From Acanthacorydalis orientalis (lineage: Eukaryota > Arthropoda > Insecta > Megaloptera > Corydalidae): 64,000 nt of DNA. Below are positions 49,851 to 61,848 of this stretch, piece by piece. The stretch lies in contig CM068323.1 in NCBI GenBank assembly GCA_034766995.1, positions 22,043,346 to 22,107,345 on the forward strand, written 5' to 3'. Position 1 is the first letter of the stretch, and each line of letters starts with the position of its first letter. The notes under the pieces are model-generated. The model was not told where the DNA came from, ran no database searches, and saw only the letters and a list, made by a program, of their open reading frames with translations. Made by a program: the position numbers and the translations under genes.

Positions 49851-50260
49851 TCTATATGAAAATGTGTTAAAACCCGTCGCAAAGTTTGTATGAACGGCGA
49901 ACGTGACTGTTACCCTCTAGGCTTTTTATGCCGTTTTCATTTTATTCGTTCGCATAATAGATTTTTTTTGTTTGTCGAAAAGAGTTCACGGCACAATCGT
50001 TCCGATTAAACAATTATATTTGAAAATTTTTCGAATTTCTACATTTTATTTGGCACTAGCGTATGCGTACGTATGTATGTCATTTAAGCAAGTACGTATG
50101 AATGTGTAAATATCGAGAACGTTGAATGTGTGTACATGTGTGTCAATGTTGCTTTTTATGTTTGATAAAAAAAGAGCGCGCACGACGTTTGTTTTTATAC
50201 GGTGATTTATAAGCACATAAAAATGATGTGAGATATGGTTGATAAAAACAGATATTCCTG
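49851..50260. promoter_or_regulatory. Mixed-composition island
   Basis: About 400 bp with CpGs (GAACGGCGAACGTG near 49892, GCGCGCACGACG near 50175) and TACGTATG repeats near 50067. No frame of note. Candidate conserved noncoding element on composition alone. Confidence 0.22.
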
Positions 50261-50998
50261 AATTAGAATGCGGCTATATTTTTTAAAGGACTTGTATTGT
50301 TTCTTTTCGCTGCTTTGATATAATTTTTACATCAAAAGAACGTAAGAAAACATATTTTTGCTCCTTATGAATATGTTTATTTATAAGAAAACATTACTTT
50401 TTACATAATAAAATGTTTGTTTCAAATTTTGCTCATTCAGAGAAAAAGGTCATCCATACATCTCCAATGTTGAATTTCTTATGCTTTAACAAAGAAAACT
50501 ACACAATTCAAACTATCTTTCTAAGAAAATCTAACTTGTTTAATATCTTCCGAGAAAATGTTACATATCAAATTAAATTCGTTCAAGAGTGGTATACTTG
50601 AAAATAATTTTCAAAATAAAATAACTATTGTCTATCATAAAGCCAGTTAAAGCTACAAATGAAAGTTGGAACGATATTCGTTATAACTGCATTAAATGTT
50701 CTAAAATTTTGATTTTCGACATAAGACATACCATTCTTTATTAATCAATTGTTTATTCTCGAATTATGAATACTTTTGAACTTTATAAATTTACAGAGTT
50801 ATTTTAAAAAGGGAATATTTCTTCTATAAACTTAATTATTTGATTTAAATACTTTCTTATGTTGAAAATAAATTATTTATTGTTTTTTTAATATATTATT
50901 TAAGAAAAACACGTTTTTTTTATTAAATTCAACAATAACTATTATGTGTGTGTTCATGTTCTTTTCTATTACTAGTTTCGATCCTAGGTATTGTTAAA

Positions 50999-51056
<58 letters not shown>

Positions 51057-51130
51057 GTTTAAAAATTGAAATTTCATAAATATAAATAATAAATTAAGCA
51101 TTCCGTAAATTCCATTTCATTTCATATACA
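50261..51130. other. A+T-rich spacer, no gene seen
   Basis: Contains the TA tract at 50999-51053. The frame at 50413-50601 has no recognised product. Confidence 0.6.
50999..51053. repeat. (TA)n microsatellite, about 54 bp
   Basis: TA with one TTTA interruption at about 51017. Confidence 0.97.
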
Positions 51131-51173
51131 TACAAACTTAGTTTGGGATCTTTTGGATGCCTTAGAGCTATGT

Positions 51174-51365
51174 ATGTCAGGTGGTACAAGAATGTTGAGA
51201 AAAGGGGAAGAAGAGAATATAACATTAGTGTTTTTTTTAACAGAAAAGAGGATAGTCGCCTCGGGGATTGAATTGACTGAGTATATACACATACAGAAAT
51301 GTAGAGAAGGGGATGGAACGGTATTGGAGCAAACGTTTGTTTGCGTGTATTTATTTACACAATAA
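51174..51365 (+). other. Uncertain 63-codon reading frame
   Basis: First in-frame ATG at 51174 (the frame is open upstream from a TTG at 51153). The 63-residue product begins MSGGTRMLRKGEEEN and has varied composition with Glu, Arg, Lys and Thr, unlike the Phe/Tyr/Ile-rich chance frames elsewhere. A pyrimidine run ending in AACAG at about 51242 could be a 3' splice site in the middle of it. No family recognised. It is the most protein-like short frame in the window, still without external support. Confidence 0.15.
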
Positions 51366-51580
51366 TTTACAACACAAACACAAAATTTTCATAATGTATC
51401 TTGTTTCATTTCTAGGTTACTATGTTTGCAGTGTCAAGATATTAAATTATATATGCATATATACAAGGGGTTGCTAAAATTTCTCGGTTTAAATAAGCGG
51501 GGAATCGACTAAGAGAGAATTGGAATACACATAAATTTCATGTACATAAAAGTATAACAAACACACATACACACGCACAT

Positions 51581-51624
<44 letters not shown>

Positions 51625-52159
51625 TTCCTTCAAGTGTTTCAATACATATTAAAGAGCAATTCTTTTTATTTACTATTTCATTAATCTATTATTAATAAAT
51701 AAAAATGCTAATCTTCAATGATGTAAACATGGAACACTTTGAAGTTGACTTTTTATCAGTATCAAGAAAATTTATATTTTTATTCCAAAAACATTAAATA
51801 ATAATAATAATTCACACGTTTCTATAATCATATTACTGCTTGTAATTCATTTGATCTGATAATTATAACAGTTAATAAAATATTTTCCATATAATTTTAA
51901 TCTTTTATTTGAATTTGATACATTATAGTACTTTTCATATAATTTACAAGAGCAAATTTTGTCAAACAATTTAATATAAAATAAAAATGAATGAATGCTG
52001 AAAACGTACATGTACTATAATATTTGTAAATGTCACACAAAAGTTAATAGTTCCCGTAAGTCAAATTCAAAATAATCCTTTCAGAAAAAAAGTAATAACA
52101 AAAAAGCACCTTTAATAAAATAAATATAAAAAAAGAAGACAAAGAAAAAATCACAGAAA

Positions 52160-52800
52160 TAATTTATCATCGTTCTCTCAGCACGTAAAAATTCTGAAAA
52201 ACACACACACAGAGATACATACGTACAAACGTACATACGAAAACACTAGACACGGTGGAGAACTTTCTCTCACATATAAAATAAATGTCGAAAGTTTTTA
52301 ACGCATTAAAAAAAATATACCGCAAAAGCTCAAAATTATATTTGCTACTGGCTGTCGCCCTTCAACTTTTAACAATACATATATATACCTACACAGAAAC
52401 ATATATACATATTGATATATATGTGTGTGTGTATTTTTATGTGTGTATGACGTCGAAGTAAAAGCGTGAGACATCATATCTTTCTAGCTGACGATGTTAT
52501 CGCAAGAGAGACAAACTCTCAGGTTTCAAACGCTTTGAAGTGTAGTGTCGTATTCACGTCGTGCGAAAACTCTTTACTTCAAAAATATGTGTATATGTAT
52601 GTGTGTGTGTGCGTGTGTTGAGAAAGAGAGACACAGTTGAGTCACCATTGACTACAGTATATCAAACTTGCCGCGACATACTGACTCGAATGAATAAAAT
52701 AACAAAGGTAGAATGGTGTTTCCGCATGTATTTTTTATGATAAGTTGACCGAGTGAAGTTTGTTTCTTCTTTTAGAATGTATTACATTCGATCGATCCTT
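52160..52800. promoter_or_regulatory. Mixed-composition island between CA/TG-rich stretches
   Basis: CA-rich (52201-52212) and TG-rich (52420-52450, 52590-52620) stretches flank mixed sequence with ATGACGTCGAAG near 52447 (CRE-like) and GAGAGACAAACTCTC (about 52506), a 5-bp hairpin. GAGAG words recur at 52625. No coding signal. Confidence 0.22.
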
Positions 52801-54330
52801 TCCGGATTCAATCTTGTTATTTACTAATATGATAAAAGAAGGAATTCAATTCTTTTGTCATATTGTTTACTTTTTCTATTTCATATTGTTTGATTGTAAA
52901 TGCTCATAAATATTTATACAATCGATCACTATAAACCAAATCGAATATTAATTTATTACTTATAATCGAAAGAATGTAAATCATGGACACTTGAGTTATT
53001 ACTAAGTAAAGAACAAATATTCAATATAATTATTATACGATTTTTCTAATCAGTATTATTAATAACTATATTTATTATCTAATGCCGCGTATATAAGACT
53101 AATTATTATATTAATCGAATGCAAACATTTTTATTTAAATATTTATTAAATAAAAACTAATATAAACATCTAAAAGACAATTTCAATATCTAAAGAATAA
53201 CCCATTGAAAAAAAACTATAAATATTAGAAAGAAGATTCGTATTTTTTTGAAATTATATTTTGTTATAAACACATCTTTATATACTTATGTTTATAAAAT
53301 CAATGTGAATCTTAAAAATCGAATAAGTTAATTTATACAAATAAACCGAAAGCCAAACTTTAACAATAATAATATTTCTACTTGAATAATCAAATTGAAA
53401 ATAAACATAGACAACCAAGTACTTGGTTTAAAAATAACACATGATACCCTGTTTCAAATATAAAACGTATTCTTTACAGTTTATTTCTCTTTATAATTTC
53501 TTTCTGCCTCTTTGAATATATGTAATATTTTAAAGCGATAATAAAAGAAACAAATGGAAACAATGAGAAATACTATTCAAGAAAATGTATATGTATATAG
53601 GAAAATATAAGTATTTCAACATATGATAATAAGAACTGCGTACAATATTCAAAAAGAAAACAATATATGATAAAATTAATGAATGAAAAATTAAAATATA
53701 CTATTACATAATTGTAATTTTTAAAATTGGTTCAAAATGGGAAACGATTTATATATTTTTATATTATATATTTATATTTAATAAATAGTAAAAAAAATTA
53801 ATTTATTACATTTTTATAAAACTAATAAGAAATAAAATATAGAAACTTATTAAAATGATTAAAATATAAAATTATAGAATAGTAAAAAAATATTATGTTA
53901 ATTCTAACCGAAACGAACTGACTAATAATATGAAACAGTAAATAATTTACAAAGAAAATATTAATTGAATTTAAAAAGTTCGAGCAAAAAGCAAGATACT
54001 AGTTTATTAAATATAAATTTAATTTCAGGAAATTCAAGAATTATCTATGGAACTGATATCAATTATATAAAAAAGATACTAACCTTAATAATCAGACGAT
54101 ATCTGCATGAGGACACTTGAAAATCTGAAAAAAAATATAAAATTTAATTTTGGACAGAAATGTTGTTTATTGATATAGATATTTATAAATAATATGAATC
54201 TATATCTGTATTTTTACTTTTTAAAATTAAAAATAAAACATAAAAAATATTTAACAAGTGTAATTCATTAATGATTGGATAATAATACGATTTTAAACTT
54301 GTTTACTATGTTTGACTAAGACAATTCTTT
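52801..54330. other. A+T-rich spacer, no gene seen
   Basis: About 1.5 kb of plain A/T-rich sequence with no TA tract of note. Confidence 0.65.
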
Positions 54331-55330
54331 TCACATTTATATACGAGTAGATATCACGGGCCTTCGAAACGATCAAAAGACTTTCGCTGCATTAAGCTAT
54401 ACTCAGCTCTCAAAATGAGAGACAATCTAAAGCCTCAGATCAGCATTTCAACCCTGACGAGATTTCACAATAAATTTCAGATATCTATTAATACTTTGCT
54501 GTAATTTTACAAATATTGTAATAACTTAAAAGAATATAAATTCAAAGCACATGACATTTTATCTTACAGTATGTTATTTGAATTTTTTGAACAGAATTTA
54601 TAATGTAACTATCATTTTATAACAAGAAACAATAATAAATCTCTAACTAAAATATTTTTAAAAGAAACTCTAATAGTTCTCATTAAATTTGTATTATCTT
54701 TGTTTCAATGTATATTTTCTATATAATACAAGAAATTAATAAAAGAGATTAAATATATTATATAATATATATATATATATATATACATATATATGTGTGT
54801 GTGTGTATTTGTGTCATTTGTATGAAAAATATTAATCGAAATATGTATATAGAATGAATATTTAATGTATGAGTAATGTAAATACCATTACCACCACTCC
54901 CATACCTTTTCTGTATGTTACAGTATAGTAATAATGGACTCGACTGCACTTGTGTAATGACATTCACCACGTGGTCATCAAAAAACTTATTATAATTCCA
55001 ATATAACAACCCGAACAGACAAGATACACTGACTAATTAGACAGTCATTGATCGCGTTCCAAATTGTTATAGTTCAATCGTCCACTTTTATATTTTCAAA
55101 TAGGAAAAACTTAATTTTAATTTTAATAAAATTCACATGCACCGATTTCTCCAGCACGAGAACGTCTAATAAGGTCAGGGCATGCGCAACTCGGAATTTA
55201 TGAAAATCATGTGTACCTTTGATAGTTTTTTAAATCTATGTAGAAACTGAACATAATTCCATCCTTGTATAACTAAAATGTAACGAAGGAATGATTGTAT
55301 ATATCTTCGTTTGAATTTCTAATTTTGTCT
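54331..55330. other. Weakly mixed sequence, no gene seen
   Basis: Two mild non-A/T patches (54340-54480 and 54880-55330) flank a TA/TG tract at 54767-54805. A minus-strand frame ending in that tract (54758-55009) is spurious. Confidence 0.5.
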
Positions 55331-55467
55331 TCGCCTTATAAAAATAAATACTTATACGAATTACAAAAAAAAACTGCACTATTATTGAATATGGACCTTT
55401 CGAGTTTCTAACTAAGTGAATAATTGATTCGAATAAAAGGAATGAGATATATTTTCAAATAATAAAA

Positions 55468-55489
55468 TATATATATATATATAAAATTT

Positions 55490-55536
<47 letters not shown>

Positions 55537-55562
55537 TATATATATATATATATATATATAAA

Positions 55563-55615
<53 letters not shown>
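55468..55615. repeat. Compound (TA)n cluster, about 150 bp
   Basis: Four TA blocks separated by AAATTTCAA, TGTACA and AAATGTACA. The repeated TGTACA spacer suggests internal duplication. Longest TA-rich block in the window. Confidence 0.97.
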
Positions 55616-55619
<4 letters not shown>

Positions 55620-55779
55620 AAAACAATAAACTTTTCTAGTAGGTATGATGTAATAAAAAAAGCATTAAAAATTTACAATTCTATCTGAATTATTTATTTT
55701 TTATGTATGTATGTATTGTGTGTATATATATACATATATGTATGTGTGTATTTATGTATGTAAGTTTTATGATTGCAAT

Positions 55780-56350
55780 AATACTTTGTGTTACACCGTC
55801 ATAAATACAATCTTGAACTGAAATCCGTTCTACGAAAACAATAAATAAACATAAAAAACCGTCTATCCGTAAAGAACGCATCGGACAAATAAAATTCCAT
55901 TTGGAAAATATCAAAGATATGGCAGACAAGCGGGGTGGATGACTACACACGGCAAACTATAAAAATGACAAAGAGTTTATTAGTGCAGTAAACCAAATAG
56001 CCGCTGTAAAACTTTGAACAACGGTAAAGAATACATCTGAAACTACATCGAAATACACACTGACCATATAATAAACTGAATGCAAGCTTACGCGAGTTTT
56101 ACGAGCGACGTTAAAGCGTTGTAGTGCTTTTTTCTTTCAACGAAATAACGTGCCGCGTTATACGTGTAAAAAGATCACGGTTTTAACGCGAACGGACGGT
56201 TTTTTTTCATACCGTGCCCAGTCTGATGACCGCACACGACTCGCTCATTGGCCATAATGGCACTAATGATGCGGAGCTAGATTTGACTGACAGCTGTAAT
56301 GGATTGAGTCACTTAACTGTACCGGAATTGATGAGAACAATATAGATTGA
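55780..56350. promoter_or_regulatory. CpG-rich island with paired PHO-type cores and a TALE palindrome
   Basis: GCCATAATGGC (56251-56261) has the PHO/YY1 core GCCAT on both strands, one base apart. TGACAGCTGTAA (56288-56299) matches 10 of 12 bases of the TALE (MEIS/TGIF) palindrome TGACAGCTGTCA; its decamer recurs inverted at 63606-63615. CpG-rich sequence runs from 56090 to 56330. Consistent with a Polycomb- or TALE-bound element; inferred from words only. Confidence 0.38.
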
Positions 56351-56610
56351 CAGTATTTAATGTATTCGAAATATCTTCGTGAGATACACAAAATATTTTT
56401 TTTATTGCTCAATCAATCGGTCTTTATATTCTATATCGTAAAAAAAACTTACAGCTCATTAGTTCCGGTTTTAATTTAATGAGTACGTTTGTAATTTAAT
56501 ACAATTCATTTATTCTTAAATCGCAGTTTTATTTTATATCAAAGATTTATTTACGAGGATTCAGAAATAGTAAATGTACTGTGATTAATACTACAAGTAT
56601 AACCATTAAG

Positions 56611-56660
<50 letters not shown>

Positions 56661-58360
56661 TTGTCTTTTTAAAATAAAATTATTAAAAAGTTACATTAAC
56701 TCTAATGTATAGTGTAAAATTCAGTCTTTTAAGATTGCTAGTCGTATGAATAGAATAAATATAATTAATAGAATAAAAATATAATAATCAATAAAAAAAA
56801 GTTACTGAACAATAAATAATACTGTATAAAAAATATTGAATAAGAAATAACTAATGGAAACATAACAGTATATCCTTTAATTGAATCGTTAAAAGCAGGT
56901 ATTTACGCCTAACTGGATTAACATACTAATTATTGTTTATCTCACGAATTGAGCGAAGGCTTACTCTTTGCTTAAGATTTAGTAGGATGAAGACTAATTG
57001 AAATTTCCTGAGAAATAATCCTTGATATAATAAACAAACTGCTTTAGTATACAGGACACAGTTTTGTTAGTATCTTTACCACACATCTCAAATGTAATTC
57101 TAGGTCGTAACATGGAATTACTACGTTTATGTAATATGCATTTTATTGCTTTATATATCACGGTAATAATGTAAGTTAAATGCAAAAGATAAACTCTTAT
57201 ATTCGCGTTCGAGAATTTATTGAAGTCTTATTTAAATTTTTCAACCTTAATATATACAGTTTTTTAATTAAAATGTTTATATATTACATACAATTTATTG
57301 TAGAGTAAAGGTAGCTTTTATCTAATTTAAACAAAAAGCGTTTATTAACTGATTTATATTTTCATTTGTAGAAGTCATAAAGAACTTTTGTTTGCTATGT
57401 TGAAATCAAACGTGTATTAAAATGTCATGTATTTTAATTCCACTATTAATTATTTGATCAAAAAGTATTTGTAAATATAACACATATTTTATAAAATGTA
57501 AATAAAAGAAACAATTTCATAATTTGATATACATGTACATACATATATATTAAATTCATATATTAGGGTAATTAATTCATATAAACAATTTAATGATGAA
57601 TAATGATATTTTTGAGTCAGTTCATAATTCAATATAATTATTTAATAAAATCAATTTACATATTCGATAAAATTTTGATGAGGTTATTTGGAGGATGTAA
57701 AAGGTAATTTCAATTTGTTCATAATTTATAACTAATATTAAATTAAATATAGTCTCCTAAAACTAGTATATGCTATTGTATTTTGTATATAAAATTATGT
57801 ATATTAAATGATATACTTATTTACTTCCATGTGTGTGACTTTTTTTAAAAAACAATGTGTTCGATCGAATTTTCAACTAAAAAAAATGTACAGTTTAACT
57901 GGCTTTAAATTTTCGAGATAAAAACTGAAACAAAGCTACTCTTTATTTTATAATAAATGACAAAAGTTAAGTAAAATATTTTAATGAATATTTTATAATT
58001 TTAAATAAAATAAATATATAATAAACGATATATAAAAATTTAAATCACAAAAGAAATGTACAATAAAAGATAAATAAATCATATTTGTTTTCAAGCTTTA
58101 TTATCTATCTATTATTTAATACTTCAGTAACAGGGAGTAGCAGTAAAGAAAAATAGTCAATATATATTTAATAATTTTGAATTGTTTAAATACATATTTG
58201 ATAAGTTATTTTAACTCAGAATATTATTTTTTATAAGCATTTCATTTGTGCAAAAAATATTCATTTGTAAAATGAAACGTAAATAAAGCAGTTTCTTTTG
58301 TATATTAAATTAAAATACATTTGATATTTAATAATAAATATTTATTGTTTGTTAAATAAA

Positions 58361-58408
<48 letters not shown>

Positions 58409-58430
58409 ATTTATATATCTTTTACGTTCG
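56351..58430. other. Long A+T-rich spacer, no gene seen
   Basis: About 2 kb with TA tracts at 56616 and 58370 and a T7A6 block at 57840-57852. The minus-strand frame at 56994-57185 is unremarkable. Confidence 0.65.
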
Positions 58431-59300
58431 ATCCCATTTGTACAACACTTTATTCTGGATTGTTCTCTAGAGATATCTTAAAGTTTCTCACTGCGACCGG
58501 TTTTCAAGTGAACGATTTTATTAGGTAGCCTGTCTCAGTCTTTGCTATATTAGGAAATAATTTAAATATTATTCAAGGAAACGTACGTATTTCGAAAAAG
58601 GATATTGTGAGAAAAACTTATTCTTTTAGTATTATATTAAACGAATAACATGCAGTGAGAATTTTAATTATCTCTAGTTTTTGTTATATGAAAAACAATT
58701 ACATGATTAAATTGACTCGGAAATAAATCAAATCGTCGACCAATTTCTTACCGTCATTCGTATCTTGATAAAAGTTTTATGAATAATTCAGCAGAGGCAA
58801 TGTTTAAAAAAAGAACAGTGTAAAACATGTAGCAGCTACTCAAAAAAATTGACACATGCAGAATGACATGAAAAGAAAAAAATCTCATTTTGTAGTCGAC
58901 TAGGAATTTCGTCAATCTCAGTTTATATTCGGGTGTTATGGTTACACATACCGAAAGCCTTTACGAAAACCATCAACTGATTACGAGCGAGACACATTTC
59001 ATCTCGTGCCGGTAGCTGGCATCGAACGGAGACAACCAGTCGCGTTTACGCCGACATACACGCACACACATACTGAATCTGTGACATTGTGAAGAAAATC
59101 TGCATTTCAAAAGAAGTGTTCGATATGGTACCGTAAAATATATGACGGTGGAAGTGAGGGCGGACATATATACGTACGAGACAAACGTACACACACAGGC
59201 GTATTTAGCTGCTCGTATGATTTACATATGGAAGTGCTGCTATTTTATTATGTAATGGAATGAGAAAAATCTCATTCTCTATTTGACCTCATATATTGAT
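58431..59300. promoter_or_regulatory. Mixed-composition island, candidate regulatory element
   Basis: Best part 58970-59215, with CGTGCCGGTAGCTGGC near 59005 and many CpGs, including ACGTACGAGACAAACGTAC near 59171. SOX-type GACATTGTG near 59081. The minus-strand frame at 58973-59194 is unrecognised. Confidence 0.26.
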
Positions 59301-60476
59301 AAGGATTTAAAGTCTTTAACGAATGCGGTCGTTTGAAAGAAATGTAGATTAAATCAATCATAGTATCATTCTTAAAACTCTTTAACAGCCGATGCCATAA
59401 CAGTATTTAAATGATGATCTAGAGATTGTTCTAGAATCAGAGAAAAGTCGTGTTTTACCAGTTCAATAATATAAAAATAAAAATCAAAATCAAATATACA
59501 GAAGATATTTCTTAATATCAATAAATATTAAAATGATTATATTAAATGAAAAAATAACGTAAAATGTAAAAATTATCATTTATATCAGTAGTTAGTATAA
59601 AAAAATTATTATTAATTTTTAAGTTGCTTAAAACACTAGAAAATTCATTTTGTATAATCTTTAAATATTTAATATTAAAAATTTTTTTTTAATTAGTATT
59701 TGTACATACTCGTACAAACATATTTAAAATACGATTATGAATTCAAGTTAAAATGTACGTTTTATTCATTCGGTTGCTTAACTGAAAAGTATTTTGTTCT
59801 TGACAGTTAATCGAATCTAGTCTTGAGGACATAAAAATATTCACCGTTCACCGCGTACTGTAATTTCATTCCGTAATGAATTTATGAATTCACTGATATG
59901 AAAAAACCCAGATAAAACGATTAGTTCAAATACGAATACAATACGATTATCAAGTTAAATGCAAGATTATTTTTTGTGTTATAATGGCATTTCAGAAAAG
60001 AATATAATTGAAATGATAATACAGTAATTTAAATTCAAATCAAAGTTTGAGTTAAAAGTACATGTCATGTACATTTTTACAAATCATTATTTAAATATAA
60101 AAATAAATTAAAACAGAAGTTTATTGAAATATAAAAAATAGTGGGCATTCTCGGTGTTTATTCAACGAAATGTTTAAATGAAATTTAATTAAATCTGATA
60201 AAACAAAGTTATTTAATTTCCACAATTAGATATGTGCGTTCCGTTTTAACAAATAAATATAATAAAGATGTAAGTTAAATTGACAAGTCAAACAAGGATG
60301 TGAGTTTAGACAGAATTTAATATGAAAAATAAATAGAAACTTTGCATCATGCGTTATACTGTGGAAGTTAAATATTAACAAAATTTTCAACACCGATAAC
60401 CTCTAATTTTTCATGGAAACGTACCGCTTTTTCAACCCTCATGTTTACAAATTTACATACAAACAGACACATTCAC

Positions 60477-60480
<4 letters not shown>
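59301..60480. other. A+T-rich spacer, no gene seen
   Basis: Plain A/T-rich sequence with small CpG patches. Nothing identified. Confidence 0.6.

Positions 60481-60484
<4 letters not shown>

Positions 60485-60554
<70 letters not shown>
60485..60554. repeat. (TA)n microsatellite, about 70 bp
   Basis: Pure TA, then GAATGTGTGTGAG. Confidence 0.97.
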
Positions 60555-60557
<3 letters not shown>

Positions 60558-60659
60558 TGTGTGTGAGTTTACATGTACAGCTTGTTTAATAAATGTACAT
60601 AATGAGTAAATAAGAAGGAAACCGTTCAAAATAAATTTGTTACTTTATATAATGTGACA

Positions 60660-61370
60660 TTGTAATTTAAAGTTGAAGTAAAACCCAACGAGACGCGCAG
60701 CACATTTCAACAAATAAATGATTGTTTTAATTTAATAAAGCATTCCAATTAAACTTTCTGTTTAATTGTGCTAGTTTGCGGAGAGAAACGACAAGGCGTG
60801 CTCGATTCTGTAAAAGTTTCCTCGCGGGCGCGGGCGGAGGATGAACCGACGCCGCTGCAATTCGGCGACGACTGCGGCGAAGACGGGCTCGCAGAGCGCG
60901 GCTGCAGATATATCTAGCCGCGGCGTTGTGGACACGAACCCCGGCCATGACAGATCCCGTGCGAGAGTTCACCGTTACGTTGCAGATGTTACACATTATG
61001 TGTTTTCATTTTACATAGCCGCAGATTGCTAATGTGATTGCGTTTTGTGTATATATAATTTGTTTTCAGATAGTTGCCTCGTTTCTTATAGAACGCGAGC
61101 AGGGAAAACTTTCTGGCTGTGTAACGTACGTGTATGGGACTATGCGTCTGTGTTTGGTTTCCATGAAAACTTTTCCATTTATTTTCGTGAGGATCTCACT
61201 TACGTATCATAATACGTGTTGCGCAGGGGTGGGACTTTCATGCCAGGAATTGAGTGCATGTGAAAGAAGAACACGTTCTTCAAGAATATACGTATGGGAA
61301 GTTTTTCGTACGATTTATCGACTTTTACATTTTAAACTATCAATTTGTTTGCTCAGATTTCAGTAAACGT
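60660..61370. promoter_or_regulatory. Most CpG-rich island of the window, candidate promoter or first exon
   Basis: Between about 60776 and 60995 I count about 30 CpGs, including GCGGGCGCGGGCGG at 60824. ATG frames exist on both strands (plus 60841-61032, 63 codons; minus 60727-60996, 89 codons, Arg/Ala-rich). A 3' splice-like TTTGTTTTCAG ends at 61069, followed by a plus-strand frame open to a TAA at 61364-61366. A CpG-rich block followed by an acceptor-like site is what a 5' exon region could look like, but no domain supports it and direction is unclear. An enhancer remains possible. Confidence 0.35.
60841..61032 (+). other. Uncertain 63-codon reading frame in CpG-rich sequence
   Basis: ATG at 60841 with purine at -3 (GAGGATGA). 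The product begins MNRRRCNSATTAAK and is Ala-, Ser- and Arg-rich, as expected from G+C-rich DNA in any phase. The minus strand is open for 89 codons over the same bases. At most one can be real and neither is recognised. Confidence 0.1.
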
Positions 61371-61416
61371 TTCATAATGAAATCTACAATACATTCCTTC
61401 ATTTGAAGTCATATAA

Positions 61417-61418
<2 letters not shown>

Positions 61419-61462
<44 letters not shown>
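61419..61462. repeat. (TA)n microsatellite left of a tandem duplication
   Basis: About 43 bp of TA, 130 bp left of the 126-bp tandem repeat. Confidence 0.97.
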
Positions 61463-61466
<4 letters not shown>

Positions 61467-61589
61467 ATATGTCAAACCATAAAACAAGTAAATCATACAC
61501 TAACATTCAATACCAAGAAAATATTAAATATATAAGAGTTTAATGAACAGCACCTCAACTTATCACATCCTCAAACCTAGTAATCTAAT

Positions 61590-61848
61590 AATAGCCAAAA
61601 CTTTACTAACTGAACTTATTAAAACCATTCTACTAAATATTCAGATTAAGATTTGCGTGTAATTTTAAAATATATTTTAAAATTTTACTTCATTACTCTG
61701 AAATTCATTAAAACCATAATCAAAGCTTTACTGGCTGATCCTATTAAAATCTTTCTATTAAATATTCAAAGCTACTGATTACCTTGTAATTTTAAAAAAA
61801 TATTTTACGTTTTACTTCATTACTCTGAAATTTATTAAAACCATTATC
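61590..61848. repeat. Tandem duplication, ~126-bp unit, two copies
   Basis: Landmarks repeat in order: AAA(A/G)CTTTACT at 61598 and 61724, CTATTAAATATTCA-type words about 40 bp later, TGTAATTTTAAAA, and ACTTCATTACTCTGAAATT at 61687 and 61814. Offsets are 126-127 bp. Copies differ by scattered substitutions and short indels. No transposon ends or open frame. The copies are visible only here in the window. Confidence 0.8.

Noticed and set aside
56207..56218. TTCATACCGTGC, shared with miR-276
   Set aside because: The 5' part of the mature sequence is replaced by a T-run and no complementary arm lies upstream.
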